A stretch of DNA of 62,000 nucleotides from DAOQTX01 sp035340715 (GTDB lineage: Bacteria > Bacteroidota > Bacteroidia > AKYH767-A > OLB10), in NCBI GenBank assembly GCA_035340715.1, contig DAOQTX010000008.1, positions 1-62,000 of the forward strand, in the 5' to 3' direction. Under the pieces are notes generated by a model. It saw only the letters and a program-made list of their open reading frames with translations. It did no database searches and was not told the origin of the DNA. Below are positions 27,506-36,606 of the stretch, piece after piece (positions within the stretch are counted from its first letter, which is position 1; each line of letters begins with the position of its first letter). The translations under genes and the position numbers were made by a program.

Positions 27506-29395
27506 TTATCTTCCCAAATGTACAAGTAGAATAGAAATATCAGCAGGAGAAACTCCACTAATCCTTGATGCTTGACCGATATTTATAGGCTTGTATTTAT
27601 TGAGCTTTTGCCTTGCTTCGGTAGAAAGAGAGTTAAGGATAGAATAATCATATTCAGGATTAAGCTTAATGTTTTCTAATCGATTCATTTTATCAACCAT
27701 TTCTTGCTCTTTTTCAATATATCCTTCATATTTAATAGATACCTCTGTCTGTTCCAATATCTCTGAATCATATTGCATTGACTCAATGAAGCTGTTTAAC
27801 TCCGATGAAAGAGTTCTGAGAATCGATAAATCGATTTGCGGTCTAAGCAAAAGATTGTGCATTTTAGTTTTTTGGCCCAAAATGCCTGTATCTAATTGTT
27901 CTAGTCTATTATTGATTTGAGCGTCAGGAGCTAAACTTTTTTCTTTCAAGAAGGTTCTCAATTCCTCTGACTTACTCTTTTTATCCAATACTCTTGTTAA
28001 GCGACTATTATTGGCGAGTCCTAAATGGTATGATTTCTCTGTCAATCTCAAATCTGCATTATCTTGCCGCAACAGAGATCGAAATTCCGCTCTTGATGTA
28101 AACATTCTGTAGGGTTCATCGGTTCCTTTCGAAACGAGATCATCTATAAGAACACCAATATATGCTTCAGATCTTTTCAAGATAAACTCTTCTTTCTCTT
28201 GACATTTTAAATGAGCATTTATTCCGGCCATTAAGCCTTGACAAGCTGCTTCTTCGTAGCCGGTGGTTCCATTTATTTGTCCTGCGAAATAAAGATTTTC
28301 AATCTTTTTTGTTTCTAGGCTTAACTTAAGTTGATCCGGTGGGAAATAATCATATTCAATAGCGTATCCAGGTCTAAACATCTTGACCTTCTCTAAACCC
28401 TCAATTTTTCTAAGAGCTCTAAGTTGAACATCCTCAGCTAATGAGGTTGAAAATCCGTTGAGATATACTTCCACGGTATTTCTTCCTTCCGGTTCTACAA
28501 AGAGTTGGTGCCGATCTCTTTCTGCAAATCGGTTAATCTTATCTTCTATTGAAGGGCAATACCTGGGTCCACTTCCGGTTATTGACCCACTAAACATAGG
28601 CGAATCTTCAAAACCTTCCTTTAGCAGTGCGTGTACCTCATTACTAGTATAGGTTATGTGACAACTGAGCTGATTCTCAACTGCAGCAGTATCTGTAAAG
28701 CTAAACTTGGATGGATTCTCATCTCCACTTTGTTCTTCAAGTTTATTATAGTCAATAGTTCTTCCATCCAATCTCGGTGGTGTTCCTGTTTTCATTCTTC
28801 CGTTGGTGAATCCTAATTCTACCAATTGCTCTGTAATACCTTTTGAAGCACGTTCTCCACTTCTTCCTCCTCCAAATTGTTTCTTCCCAATATGTATAAC
28901 CCCATTTAAAAAGGTACCATTCGTTAGAACAACAGTATTAGAATAGAATTTTAAACCCATAGATGTTTCAATGCCTTTGCATTTGCCCTTTTCTACTATG
29001 ATGGCACAAACCATCTCTTGCCAGAAATCGATATTCGAAATATTTTCTAATGCAGATCTCCATTCTTCTGCAAAGCGCATGCGATCGTTTTGGGTTCTAG
29101 GACTCCACATAGCAGGACCTTTGCTTCGATTGAGCATTCTGAACTGTATAGTGCTCTTATCACTAATAATACCCGATAGACCTCCAAGTGCATCAATCTC
29201 TCTTACAATTTGTCCTTTTGCAATACCTCCCATTGCCGGATTGCATGACATTTGTGCAATGGTTTGCATGTTCATTGTAACCAATAAAACCTTAGAGCCC
29301 ATATTGGCTGCTGCAGCTGCGGCTTCACAGCCTGCATGCCCGGCACCGACAACGATTACATCGTATTTGCTACTAAATATGTTTAATGGTTCCAC
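27506..29395 (-). CDS. mnmG: tRNA U34 carboxymethylaminomethyl synthase subunit MnmG (GidA)
   Basis: FAD protein that with MnmE modifies wobble uridine 34 of several tRNAs. The FAD-binding signature is VIVVGAGHAGCEAAAAAA near the start; MSCNPAMGGIAKGQIVREIDALGG and the GEERASKGI-like segment GGRSGERASKGI follow, as does GPRYCPSIEDK. Length 629 is normal. The only good start is a GTG, whose bases lie in a parS-like palindrome, with a stop in frame three codons upstream. The gene is traditionally near the replication origin in many bacteria. Confidence 0.97.
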   Translation of the reverse strand: MEPLNIFSSKYDVIVVGAGHAGCEAAAAAANMGSKVLLVTMNMQTIAQMSCNPAMGGIAKGQIVREIDALGGLSGIISDKSTIQFRMLNRSKGPAMWSPRTQNDRMRFAEEWRSALENISNIDFWQEMVCAIIVEKGKCKGIETSMGLKFYSNTVVLTNGTFLNGVIHIGKKQFGGGRSGERASKGITEQLVELGFTNGRMKTGTPPRLDGRTIDYNKLEEQSGDENPSKFSFTDTAAVENQLSCHITYTSNEVHALLKEGFEDSPMFSGSITGSGPRYCPSIEDKINRFAERDRHQLFVEPEGRNTVEVYLNGFSTSLAEDVQLRALRKIEGLEKVKMFRPGYAIEYDYFPPDQLKLSLETKKIENLYFAGQINGTTGYEEAACQGLMAGINAHLKCQEKEEFILKRSEAYIGVLIDDLVSKGTDEPYRMFTSRAEFRSLLRQDNADLRLTEKSYHLGLANNSRLTRVLDKKSKSEELRTFLKEKSLAPDAQINNRLEQLDTGILGQKTKMHNLLLRPQIDLSILRTLSSELNSFIESMQYDSEILEQTEVSIKYEGYIEKEQEMVDKMNRLENIKLNPEYDYSILNSLSTEARQKLNKYKPINIGQASRISGVSPADISILLVHLGR

Positions 29396-29403
29396 GTGAA
29401 ACT
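29388..29403. promoter_or_regulatory. parS-like ParB-binding palindrome (2), overlapping the mnmG start codon
   Basis: GGTTCCACGTGAAACT. The core GTTCCACGTGAAAC matches the degenerate parS consensus TGTTnCACGTGnAACA at all inner positions; both end bases differ. The mnmG GTG start is part of the CACGTG centre. Weaker than site 1. Confidence 0.7.
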
Positions 29404-29824
29404 AAAAGGAGCGCAAAGTTAAACATTTATCCTCCATTTGTCTCATTACAAGCGAATTAGCTTTCCCTTTATCGCTATAACCCATTAAATGTAATATTCC
29501 GTGTGCCATAACACGATGCAATTCATCATTAAAGCTAACATTATAGCGAGTTGCATTTTCGATTACGCGATCAATGGAAATATAAATATCAGCGGAAACA
29601 ACCTTTGGTTTTTCAGATTGGTCGAAAGTGATAATATCAGTTAAATAATTGTGGTTCAAGTATTTACGATTGATATCTAATAAAACCTTATCGTTGCAAA
29701 AAATGAAATTAATATTCTCCGCTTTGTGTTTTTTCCAATGCAGAATTTGCTTAATCCATAAAGGTAGTTTGGCGCGGTGGCTTAGCCTGAATTTTGTCTT
29801 CTCTTTAAAAAATAGAATGGCCAA
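29402..29824 (-). CDS. ybeY: Endoribonuclease YbeY (rRNA maturation RNase)
   Basis: Single-strand endoribonuclease for 16S rRNA 3'-end maturation and ribosome quality control. The zinc motif reads HGILHLMGYSD: His108 and His112 are kept, but the third ligand of the E. coli enzyme (His in GYDH) is Asp118 here. DIITFD near residue 63 is the conserved core strand. The stop codon is seven bases upstream of the mnmG start, so the two are cotranscribed. Length 140 is normal. Confidence 0.92.
   Translation of the reverse strand: MAILFFKEKTKFRLSHRAKLPLWIKQILHWKKHKAENINFIFCNDKVLLDINRKYLNHNYLTDIITFDQSEKPKVVSADIYISIDRVIENATRYNVSFNDELHRVMAHGILHLMGYSDKGKANSLVMRQMEDKCLTLRSF
29414..29421 (-). promoter_or_regulatory. 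Possible promoter box TAACTTTG for mnmG
   Basis: Minus-strand TAnnTTTG match inside the 3' end of ybeY, about 19 bases before the GTG start. The predicted start point would fall at the edge of the second parS-like site. No TTG element found. Confidence 0.35.
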
Positions 29825-29833
29825 TCTGAAGGC

Positions 29834-30259
29834 TTATTGATTTACATGTTTGTTGAAATATAATTCAACAATGCGACCATTTTCAGAAAAAATAATTTGA
29901 TCGCTTAGATGCTTCATTAAAAAGATTCCTCTGCCGGTTGGCTTTTCTAAATTTTCGGGAGCGGTAGGGTCGGGGATATTATAAAAATCAAAACCACTAC
30001 CTTCATCTTTTATAGTAAAGAAAATCCGCTCATCATCAACCTCAAAACTTACTTCAACATTTTTGCTGGTGTTGAAATTATTTCCATGCGCTATGGCATT
30101 GTTCACTGCTTCAGTTACTGCAACCAGCATATTGCCATAACAGTCTTCGTGAAGATTAAATTCTGTTCTAAGATCTTCGATTAATTTTTCTACAGCATTA
30201 ATACTTTGTGGCTGTGAGCTTAATAAAATTTTATTGGTAAATGCGGTATTCATGAGCAT
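29834..30259 (-). CDS. RsbW-like ATP-binding protein (HATPase_c_2, anti-sigma-factor type)
   Basis: GHKL-fold kinase domain alone, 141 residues. The N box is EAVNNAIAHGNNF, the G1 box is KDEGSGFDF and the G2 box is PTGRGIFLMKHLSD. RsbW-type proteins bind or phosphorylate anti-anti-sigma partners, but the partner is not in the window, so an anti-sigma role is inferred from the family. It lies between DUF4175 and ybeY on one strand, a neighbourhood I associate with Bacteroidota. Start at either of two close ATGs. Confidence 0.85.
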   Translation of the reverse strand: MLMNTAFTNKILLSSQPQSINAVEKLIEDLRTEFNLHEDCYGNMLVAVTEAVNNAIAHGNNFNTSKNVEVSFEVDDERIFFTIKDEGSGFDFYNIPDPTAPENLEKPTGRGIFLMKHLSDQIIFSENGRIVELYFNKHVNQ

Positions 30260-30355
30260 ACTTTTCGCTTAATATATGTGCTAAATTAGAAATATTCTAC
30301 AACTTGTTTACAAGTCCTTTTGCGATTTTATACAAAAAAAGTTACAGAAACTTTT

Positions 30356-33300
30356 CTACTTATTTAACTCTTGAAAGTAAGAATTTACAAGGTTTTTATA
30401 AAATGGGTTCAAATGTGGTGGAACGGTTTTCAACAACTCCACTTCTCGCATCTTTAGTTTTTTGTATTCTTCAAATGCAGCCGGATTTCTAAGATAATCT
30501 ACCTGGTTTTCGTTACTCTGTCTTTTGTGGTCCATTTCTCTTTCACGTTCCGCTTTTTCCGATTCGAGCAAACGAACTAAAATGTCTTGCTGTCTTTTTA
30601 AAGTCTCTTGAGTAATTCTTTTGTTGACAAGATCTCTTTCGGTGTCCTCCATCTTTTTCATGATGTCTTCCAAATTACCTAAGCTGCCTTTGCCATCTTT
30701 GTTTTCAAGTTGATTCAACTTGGAGAGCTCATTTCTAAGTGCTTCTTGCTGTGCGGCCATACGAGCCAACTCTTCTGACATCCCATTTTTTCCACCCGGT
30801 TTTTTCTGCCCATCTCCTTTCTCCATACCATCCTTCATCTTTTTCATCTGCTCGTTTAATTTTTCCTGAAGCTTCTTTATATCGGCTGCCGAACTTGGTT
30901 TACCACTGTTTGGTTTTTTACAATTTCCTTTTCCAGCTTTCATTTGTTGCATTTGCTGTTGCATTTGATCGAGCGACTCGCCTAAAATAAGTGCAAGATT
31001 ATTTACAGAAGTCATAATGTATTGCTGCTCGCTACGCGCCATACCAACATTGCGATCGTGTAACAATGATATACTTTTACCGGTGTGCAGTTTAATGCTG
31101 TTCAGTTCTTTATTAACGGTAGACTGTATTTGTATCACTCTTTTGCTCAAAGCCAGAAGAGAATCTTCTATCACTTTAGCATCTTCTTTTAGTTTATGCT
31201 GTTGTTGTGAAAGCGCAATATATTTTGGATTGTTCACATCAATTTGATTGAGATCTTGCATCAGTGATTCTTGATCAAAAGAGTACTTAATCAAATTTTC
31301 GAGCAAATCTCTGAGCGATTCAATATCTTCTTCGGCTTGCTCCATTTGACTTTGTTCTTGTTGCATTTTCATTTTCTCAGCCATTTTCTGCATTTCGTCT
31401 GCAGCCTTTTTTTGATGTTGAGATGCTTTCTTATTTTGATTTTTATCCAACTGTTCCTTGCTTTCGTTCATTTGATCATCTGCATTTTGTTGCTCTTGAT
31501 CGGTGTCGCTCAATTCCTGTGGATATTCTAAATTGTCGTTTTTCTTTTCTATATCTTTTAAGTCTTTCTTTAATGCATCAAATTCTTTTTGAATTTTTTC
31601 CTGTTCTTTTTTCAGTTCATCACTGTTTTGCTTATTGTTCTCACTTTGCTCGGCCAGCTTCTTCTCATTTTCGGCCAACTTTTCTAGTGACTCTATGGTT
31701 TCGTTAATTTTTTGCTCCAGTTCAAGTTGTTTAAATAACTCTAAAGCGCGATCCATTTCTTTCTCCAAATCCTTCTGATCGAGCTTCATTTTTTCCAGCA
31801 TATTTTGAACCTCTTGTTTGTCCAACTGCTCATTGAGCATGCGCTGCATTTCTTCCATCATTTTGCGCATTTCATCGCTCATCAATTTTTCAAAAAGATC
31901 TTGCAATTGCTCTTGCTTTTCAAGCATTTCAGGATTAAATCGATTAAACTCTTTTTGTTGATTCAGATTTTTCTGGAACTGATTTTCCAATTGCTGAATT
32001 TGCTTTTGCATTTCCTGCTGTTGTTTAACCAACTCTTCCATCTTGAGCTTATCTTCATACTCGAGTTTGGTTTTATTGATCAACTCTTTATTGGCCGCAT
32101 CAATTTTTTTCTGAAGCTCTTTTGTTTCTTTTAAGTTTTTGCTTAAGTCTTGTTTAATGGCTTTGCTGTTTTGTTCCGCTTTTTCAGCCAGCTCTCTGAT
32201 GTCGGGAGTTTTATAAACCTTTATTTGCGATCGTTGTCCTTTAGGACCAACTACGCCATCGTTATCAAATACTTCAAAATAATATTCTATTTCATCACCA
32301 GGACTTACACCCAATTTGCCAATATCCCAATAATGATAGAATTGATCTTGTGTGCTATATCTTTGTATGTCGATGAGTTGCTTTTGCTCCAATAAAGATT
32401 TCGGCAATGAATCGTTTTGTGTTTTTATTTTATAATGAAACTCCAAACGGCTGAACCCATAATCGTCCTTTATTAAACCGGTAAAGTATAAACGCAAATC
32501 ACTTAGCGAATCACTTTGTTGATCTACTTGAATGGCTGGAAATAGATCTGGAATTACCGTAATGTAATACTGCATAGAGTCCTTCGATTGGACAAATTTA
32601 TTTGATGTATGCACACTGTACGATGCACTCTTGCCAAATCGTTTTTGTATGCGAATGTTTCTTTCGGATGTGATGGGTAGTTCCTGTTTAAATTCATCGC
32701 TCTTAAAGCTCAGTAATTCTGTATTCCGTGTATTGAAAACCCATTCAACTTGTGTTCCTGCAGGTATAATAAAGTCTCCGGTATTACTCAATTCTTCATT
32801 CTGCTTTTGTAGGTAAGCAGGATAGTTGAGTTTCACTTTAAAATTGAGAATTACTGGATTGGGAACCACTGTCAATTCAAATTCTTTACTGGTAAAACCA
32901 GATGCCGCCAATTGAAAGGAAACATTCTCTTGAACATTTTTAAACTCATGCTGAAAGTGAATTTTATTTTCTTTCCCTAATTTGAAGGGATTTCCATTCA
33001 ATACTATATATGCTTGATCGGGAATTTGTTCACCACTGATTTCCAATTCGAGTAAAAAATTATCCGATTGAACAACACTCAATTCTTTATTAAGGATGTT
33101 GAATTGAAATGGCATTGGTCGTTCAAAATGATCGCCATGATTGACCAAACGCAATGTTCCTTTGGTAATAATATTGGGTGCAGCAAAAAGCAAAAGAAGA
33201 AAAACGCTCAGGGGAACAAAAGCATAACGAACGTATTTTCTGTTTTTATTTAAATCGATGGCGTTTTGAAAAGGGATGGGTTTTAGCTCCATTATTTTTT

Positions 33301-33700
33301 GATCGATCCCGGCAAGCAACAATTCGTTGTTCGGACTTAGATCGCTCTGCTCTTTTAGTTGCAATGCATTCAGCAATTTGTCTTTTACATCCGAAAAATG
33401 TTTCCCAATAATTTGCGCAGCAGTGTGATAGGAGATAATCTTTCCTAATCGGTTGAGGTGCATTAATGGAATAACAATAAACCGATATAATACGTATAAC
33501 GAAGCGAAGATAAAGGAGTAAAACAAAACTGTTCTGAGCAAACTGCTCATGTATGCAAAGTATTCTGTTGTTGTAAATATCAAAAACGCAGCAAAAATTA
33601 GTGCAATACTAATAATGCTACCTTTTATAAGTTGATTCCGATAATACTTTCGAATAAACTCATCCAGCTTTTGAATTAAAGCACTATAATTTTCACTCAT
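30356..33700 (-). CDS. DUF4175 family membrane protein, 1114 aa
   Basis: Large protein with two or three N-terminal membrane helices (about residues 24-70) and one near residue 160, then a periplasmic beta-rich part with Ig-like segments up to about residue 500. From about 510 to 800 it is a very charged Gln/Glu/Lys-rich coiled coil, followed by further helices and a basic methionine-rich stretch around 960. This matches DUF4175, a family of unknown function in Bacteroidota. The N-terminal half is reminiscent of von Willebrand/BatA-type partners, but that is only a guess. Confidence 0.82.
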   Translation of the reverse strand: MSENYSALIQKLDEFIRKYYRNQLIKGSIISIALIFAAFLIFTTTEYFAYMSSLLRTVLFYSFIFASLYVLYRFIVIPLMHLNRLGKIISYHTAAQIIGKHFSDVKDKLLNALQLKEQSDLSPNNELLLAGIDQKIMELKPIPFQNAIDLNKNRKYVRYAFVPLSVFLLLLFAAPNIITKGTLRLVNHGDHFERPMPFQFNILNKELSVVQSDNFLLELEISGEQIPDQAYIVLNGNPFKLGKENKIHFQHEFKNVQENVSFQLAASGFTSKEFELTVVPNPVILNFKVKLNYPAYLQKQNEELSNTGDFIIPAGTQVEWVFNTRNTELLSFKSDEFKQELPITSERNIRIQKRFGKSASYSVHTSNKFVQSKDSMQYYITVIPDLFPAIQVDQQSDSLSDLRLYFTGLIKDDYGFSRLEFHYKIKTQNDSLPKSLLEQKQLIDIQRYSTQDQFYHYWDIGKLGVSPGDEIEYYFEVFDNDGVVGPKGQRSQIKVYKTPDIRELAEKAEQNSKAIKQDLSKNLKETKELQKKIDAANKELINKTKLEYEDKLKMEELVKQQQEMQKQIQQLENQFQKNLNQQKEFNRFNPEMLEKQEQLQDLFEKLMSDEMRKMMEEMQRMLNEQLDKQEVQNMLEKMKLDQKDLEKEMDRALELFKQLELEQKINETIESLEKLAENEKKLAEQSENNKQNSDELKKEQEKIQKEFDALKKDLKDIEKKNDNLEYPQELSDTDQEQQNADDQMNESKEQLDKNQNKKASQHQKKAADEMQKMAEKMKMQQEQSQMEQAEEDIESLRDLLENLIKYSFDQESLMQDLNQIDVNNPKYIALSQQQHKLKEDAKVIEDSLLALSKRVIQIQSTVNKELNSIKLHTGKSISLLHDRNVGMARSEQQYIMTSVNNLALILGESLDQMQQQMQQMKAGKGNCKKPNSGKPSSAADIKKLQEKLNEQMKKMKDGMEKGDGQKKPGGKNGMSEELARMAAQQEALRNELSKLNQLENKDGKGSLGNLEDIMKKMEDTERDLVNKRITQETLKRQQDILVRLLESEKAEREREMDHKRQSNENQVDYLRNPAAFEEYKKLKMREVELLKTVPPHLNPFYKNLVNSYFQELNK

Positions 33701-33879
33701 TTTTCTTTGGAGTTCCTCGTCTCTTTTAACGCAATTTACCTATAAATAGTACGTAAATGCAAACAATTGGTTCGGAGAAATATACAATTATTGCCAATGA
33801 ATTTCATCTTGTTTATACAGACCACAACGGATATAGATCAAGAGTTAAAGAGTTTGTATGATGATCGAAGAAGAAATTT

Positions 33880-34590
33880 TCAATTCATGGGTACTTCAAC
33901 AAAGAGAATACGACTGTTTTTTTGTGCATTGATGGTAAAATTATCAGCATCCCAAATCCCTATTGCATCTCGTCTGTTTAGTTGTTTGGACTCAATCTCA
34001 CATTCCCCTTCAATAACAAAGCAATAAACGCCACTGTTTTTTTGCTCAAGCACATACGTGGTTAAAGTATCTTGATTGGTGTTTATCATTCGAATCCAAG
34101 CCATTTGATTCATCCATAAATTGTTTTCTGCTTCGAAAGGTTTCACCAATGTTGATATTTCATTTGCTTTCATGAGATCTGAAATATTGGCTTGCGCATA
34201 TCTGGGTTCAATGTTTTCATGTTTTGGAAAGATCCATAGCTGCAACAATCGAAGTTCTTTACTATGATTGGCATTAAATTCACTATGGTACAAGCCGCTT
34301 CCGGCACTCATCACCTGAATTTGACCTTCTTTTAATATTTCACTATGCCCCATGCTGTCCTTGTGTTGCAAGTCACCTTGCAAGGGTATGGTAATGATTT
34401 CCATATTATTATGTGGATGAAAATCAAAACCCCTCCCAGTTTCAATGCAATCATCATTTAGAACACGCAATGCACCAAAATTCATCTTTTCACGATCTTG
34501 ATATCCTGCAAATGAAAACGAATAGCGAGCTTTTAGCCAGCCAAAATCTGCCTTTCCTCTTTGTTCTGCATCAAAGTATTTTAGTTTCAT
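33880..34590 (-). CDS. Pirin family protein
   Basis: Bicupin, 236 residues, with the metal site in the N-terminal cupin: FDFHPHNNMEIITIPLQGDLQHKDS supplies three histidines and a glutamate. The following QVMSAGSGLYHSEFN is the second conserved pirin element. Bacterial pirins act as quercetinases or redox sensors, and the role here is unknown. The 180 bases between its end and DUF4175 hold no gene I can support; a 33-codon frame there is unremarkable. Confidence 0.92.
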   Translation of the reverse strand: MKLKYFDAEQRGKADFGWLKARYSFSFAGYQDREKMNFGALRVLNDDCIETGRGFDFHPHNNMEIITIPLQGDLQHKDSMGHSEILKEGQIQVMSAGSGLYHSEFNANHSKELRLLQLWIFPKHENIEPRYAQANISDLMKANEISTLVKPFEAENNLWMNQMAWIRMINTNQDTLTTYVLEQKNSGVYCFVIEGECEIESKQLNRRDAIGIWDADNFTINAQKNSRILFVEVPMN

Positions 34591-34825
34591 AGAGTTTAAA
34601 AAAAATTAATGTTAAGCCTTTGTATAACCTCAGCAGAGCGGAATAGTTTTAAAGAAATCGAGGTTATAGAAAGTGCATAAATCTATCGGAACCAAATTTT
34701 TAAATTTAGATTTTGAAGCAGCAACATTTCATTTGTATATTCCAATAGAGAAGTAAACAGTTTAAACAGCTGCATATCAGTAATTTAACTCACTTTTTAG
34801 TCGTTAATTCTCTATTGTTAATAAT

Positions 34826-34855
34826 TTGTCTTTACACCAATAATTAATACATTTG
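34826..34855 (+). promoter_or_regulatory. Promoter of the yceD-rpmF-plsX-fabH-acc operon (TTG / TACATTTG)
   Basis: TTG at 34826-34828 and TACATTTG at 34848-34855, spacing 19 bases, a very good match to the Bacteroidota promoter. The expected start point is about 34861, giving a 20-base leader. A small AACCC/GGGTT inverted repeat (34857-34871) follows directly. Confidence 0.75.
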
Positions 34856-34881
34856 CAACCCCTTTTGGGTTTTTAGGGACT

Positions 34882-35418
34882 ATGAACAGATTAAAAGAAT
34901 ACGATGTATTGTTTGAGAACCTAAAATCAGGAATTCATCTGTATCGTTATACAATCGATGAAACGTTCTTTGATGTTTTCAGTAGTCACTTAAAAGGAAG
35001 TGGTAGTTTGTTTACAGTAGTTTTAGAGATAAATAAACAGGAAACTTTAATGCAAATGGATTTTGACATTAAAGGAGCAATGAAACTTACTTGTGATCAT
35101 TGCAACGAAGAGGCAGATTTTAACTTGTCTTTGAAAGAAACGCTTGTTGTTAAATTTGCAAACGAAACTTCAGAAGAGTCTGCTGATGTTAAAACAATCG
35201 CCCGTAATGCGGGCATATTTAACGTTGCTCAAGATATTTTTGATTTCATAGAAATCAATATTCCAATGCGATATATTCATGGTCAAGATCAAGAGGGCCA
35301 ATCGAATTGTGGATTGGAATTAGAAAAATTTTTAAAAAAACAACAACCAAAAAAGTCAGTCGGATCAGGTAATACGCAATGGGACGAACTGAAAAAAATA
35401 AAATTTGATAACAAATAA
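34882..35418 (+). CDS. YceD/DUF177 family protein
   Basis: 178 residues. DUF177 proteins are linked to 23S rRNA accumulation and lie before rpmF in most bacteria, as here (12 bases apart). Conserved features: DFDIKGAMKLTCDHC, an oxidation-prone CxxC pair, and a C-terminal basic patch (KKQQPKKS). The C-terminus DPRWDELKKIKFDN-like segment WDELKKIKFDNK is typical. It heads the operon under a strong promoter. Confidence 0.88.
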   Translation: MNRLKEYDVLFENLKSGIHLYRYTIDETFFDVFSSHLKGSGSLFTVVLEINKQETLMQMDFDIKGAMKLTCDHCNEEADFNLSLKETLVVKFANETSEESADVKTIARNAGIFNVAQDIFDFIEINIPMRYIHGQDQEGQSNCGLELEKFLKKQQPKKSVGSGNTQWDELKKIKFDNK

Positions 35419-35430
35419 TTCATAGATAAA

Positions 35431-35616
35431 ATGCCAAATCCAAAACACAAAATTTCGAAATCGAGAAGAGATAAAAGAAGGACGCATTATAAGGCGGTAG
35501 CACCTACCATTGCTATTTGTCAAACAACCGGTGAAGCTCATTTATATCATCGTGCATTTTGGCATGACGATAAGCTTTACTACAAAGGCAAAGTGGTAAT
35601 GGAGCGCAATGCTTAA
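35431..35616 (+). CDS. rpmF: 50S ribosomal protein L32
   Basis: 61-residue ribosomal protein. The start MPNPKHKISKSRRDKRRTHY is diagnostic of L32. The usual zinc cysteines are largely absent: one Cys is left in ICQTTGEAHLYHRAF, so this is a zinc-free type. It is followed closely by plsX, an arrangement found across bacteria. Confidence 0.97.
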   Translation: MPNPKHKISKSRRDKRRTHYKAVAPTIAICQTTGEAHLYHRAFWHDDKLYYKGKVVMERNA

Positions 35617-35643
35617 TTTTCTTCTTTTCTCTAAATTTCTTGC

Positions 35644-36597
35644 ATGAAAATCGGTGTTGACATATCCGGTGGTGATTTTGCCCCAACTCAAACTATGATT
35701 GGAGCTATAGATGCTATGCAACATCTAAACAGCGGAGAAACATTAGTCTTAATAGGCAAGGAAAAAGAAATTAAAGAACAATTAGAAAAAGCCTCCATCT
35801 CTGAAGGAGCTTATGAAATTGTAAATGCTCCCGATGTAATAGGAATGAACGAACATCCGGCTAAAGCATTCGCGCAGAAACCCAACTCGAGTATTAGTGT
35901 AGGTTTTCATCTGTTAAAGAGTGGTAAGATCGATGCTTTTGCAAGTGCCGGTAACACTGGTGCTATGATGGCGGGTAGCATGTTGGCCATCAAAACTATT
36001 CCCGGAATTATTCGTCCTGTTATTGCCAGTATAGTTCCCAAAGAAAATGGAAGCATAGGCTTATTGTTGGATGTAGGAATCAATTCAGATTGTAAACCCG
36101 AAAGCTTGTATCAGTTTGCTGTATTAGGAACATTGCTTGCTAAGTCAATTTACAAAATGCAACATCCTACAGTAGGATTGATGAGTATTGGCGAAGAAGA
36201 CGAAAAAGGCAATGCCGTTACACAAGCAGCCAATCAACTGCTTCGGAGTGCTGCAGATATTAATTTCATCGGAAATGTAGAAGGGAGAGATTTATTTAAC
36301 GATAAGGCCGATATTATTGTATGCGATGGATTCACCGGTAACATACTTTTGAAAGCGGCAGAATCATTTTATACTCTTATTAAAAAGAGAGGGATCGATG
36401 ACGACTATTTTGAACGATTCAATTATGAGCAATATGGAGGAATACCTGTATTGGGAATCAATTCAACGGTTGTTATTGCACATGGCATATCCAATGCCAA
36501 AGCCATAAAAAACATGATATTAATGGCACGCAATACTGCAAAAGCCAATTTAGTGAAAGAGATTACCGAAACGCTTTCTCAGACCATTAACAATTAA
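35644..36597 (+). CDS. plsX: Phosphate acyltransferase PlsX
   Basis: Makes acyl phosphate from acyl-ACP, the first step of phospholipid synthesis by the PlsX-PlsY route. The start IGVDISGGDFAPTQTMIGA is the family signature; ASAGNTGAMMAGS and ICDGFTGNILLK follow, with 317 residues in all. It lies 28 bases after rpmF and ten before fabH. Confidence 0.97.
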   Translation: MKIGVDISGGDFAPTQTMIGAIDAMQHLNSGETLVLIGKEKEIKEQLEKASISEGAYEIVNAPDVIGMNEHPAKAFAQKPNSSISVGFHLLKSGKIDAFASAGNTGAMMAGSMLAIKTIPGIIRPVIASIVPKENGSIGLLLDVGINSDCKPESLYQFAVLGTLLAKSIYKMQHPTVGLMSIGEEDEKGNAVTQAANQLLRSAADINFIGNVEGRDLFNDKADIIVCDGFTGNILLKAAESFYTLIKKRGIDDDYFERFNYEQYGGIPVLGINSTVVIAHGISNAKAIKNMILMARNTAKANLVKEITETLSQTINN

Positions 36598-36606
36598 TTA
36601 TTACGC

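Noticed and set aside
31200..32300. Several plus-strand open frames opposite the DUF4175 coil
   Set aside because: They are low-complexity shadows (Leu, Phe-rich) of the Gln/Glu/Lys-rich coding strand.
33756..33860. Small plus-strand frame of 33 codons between DUF4175 and pirin
   Set aside because: No start context, no promoter box and no recognisable sequence.
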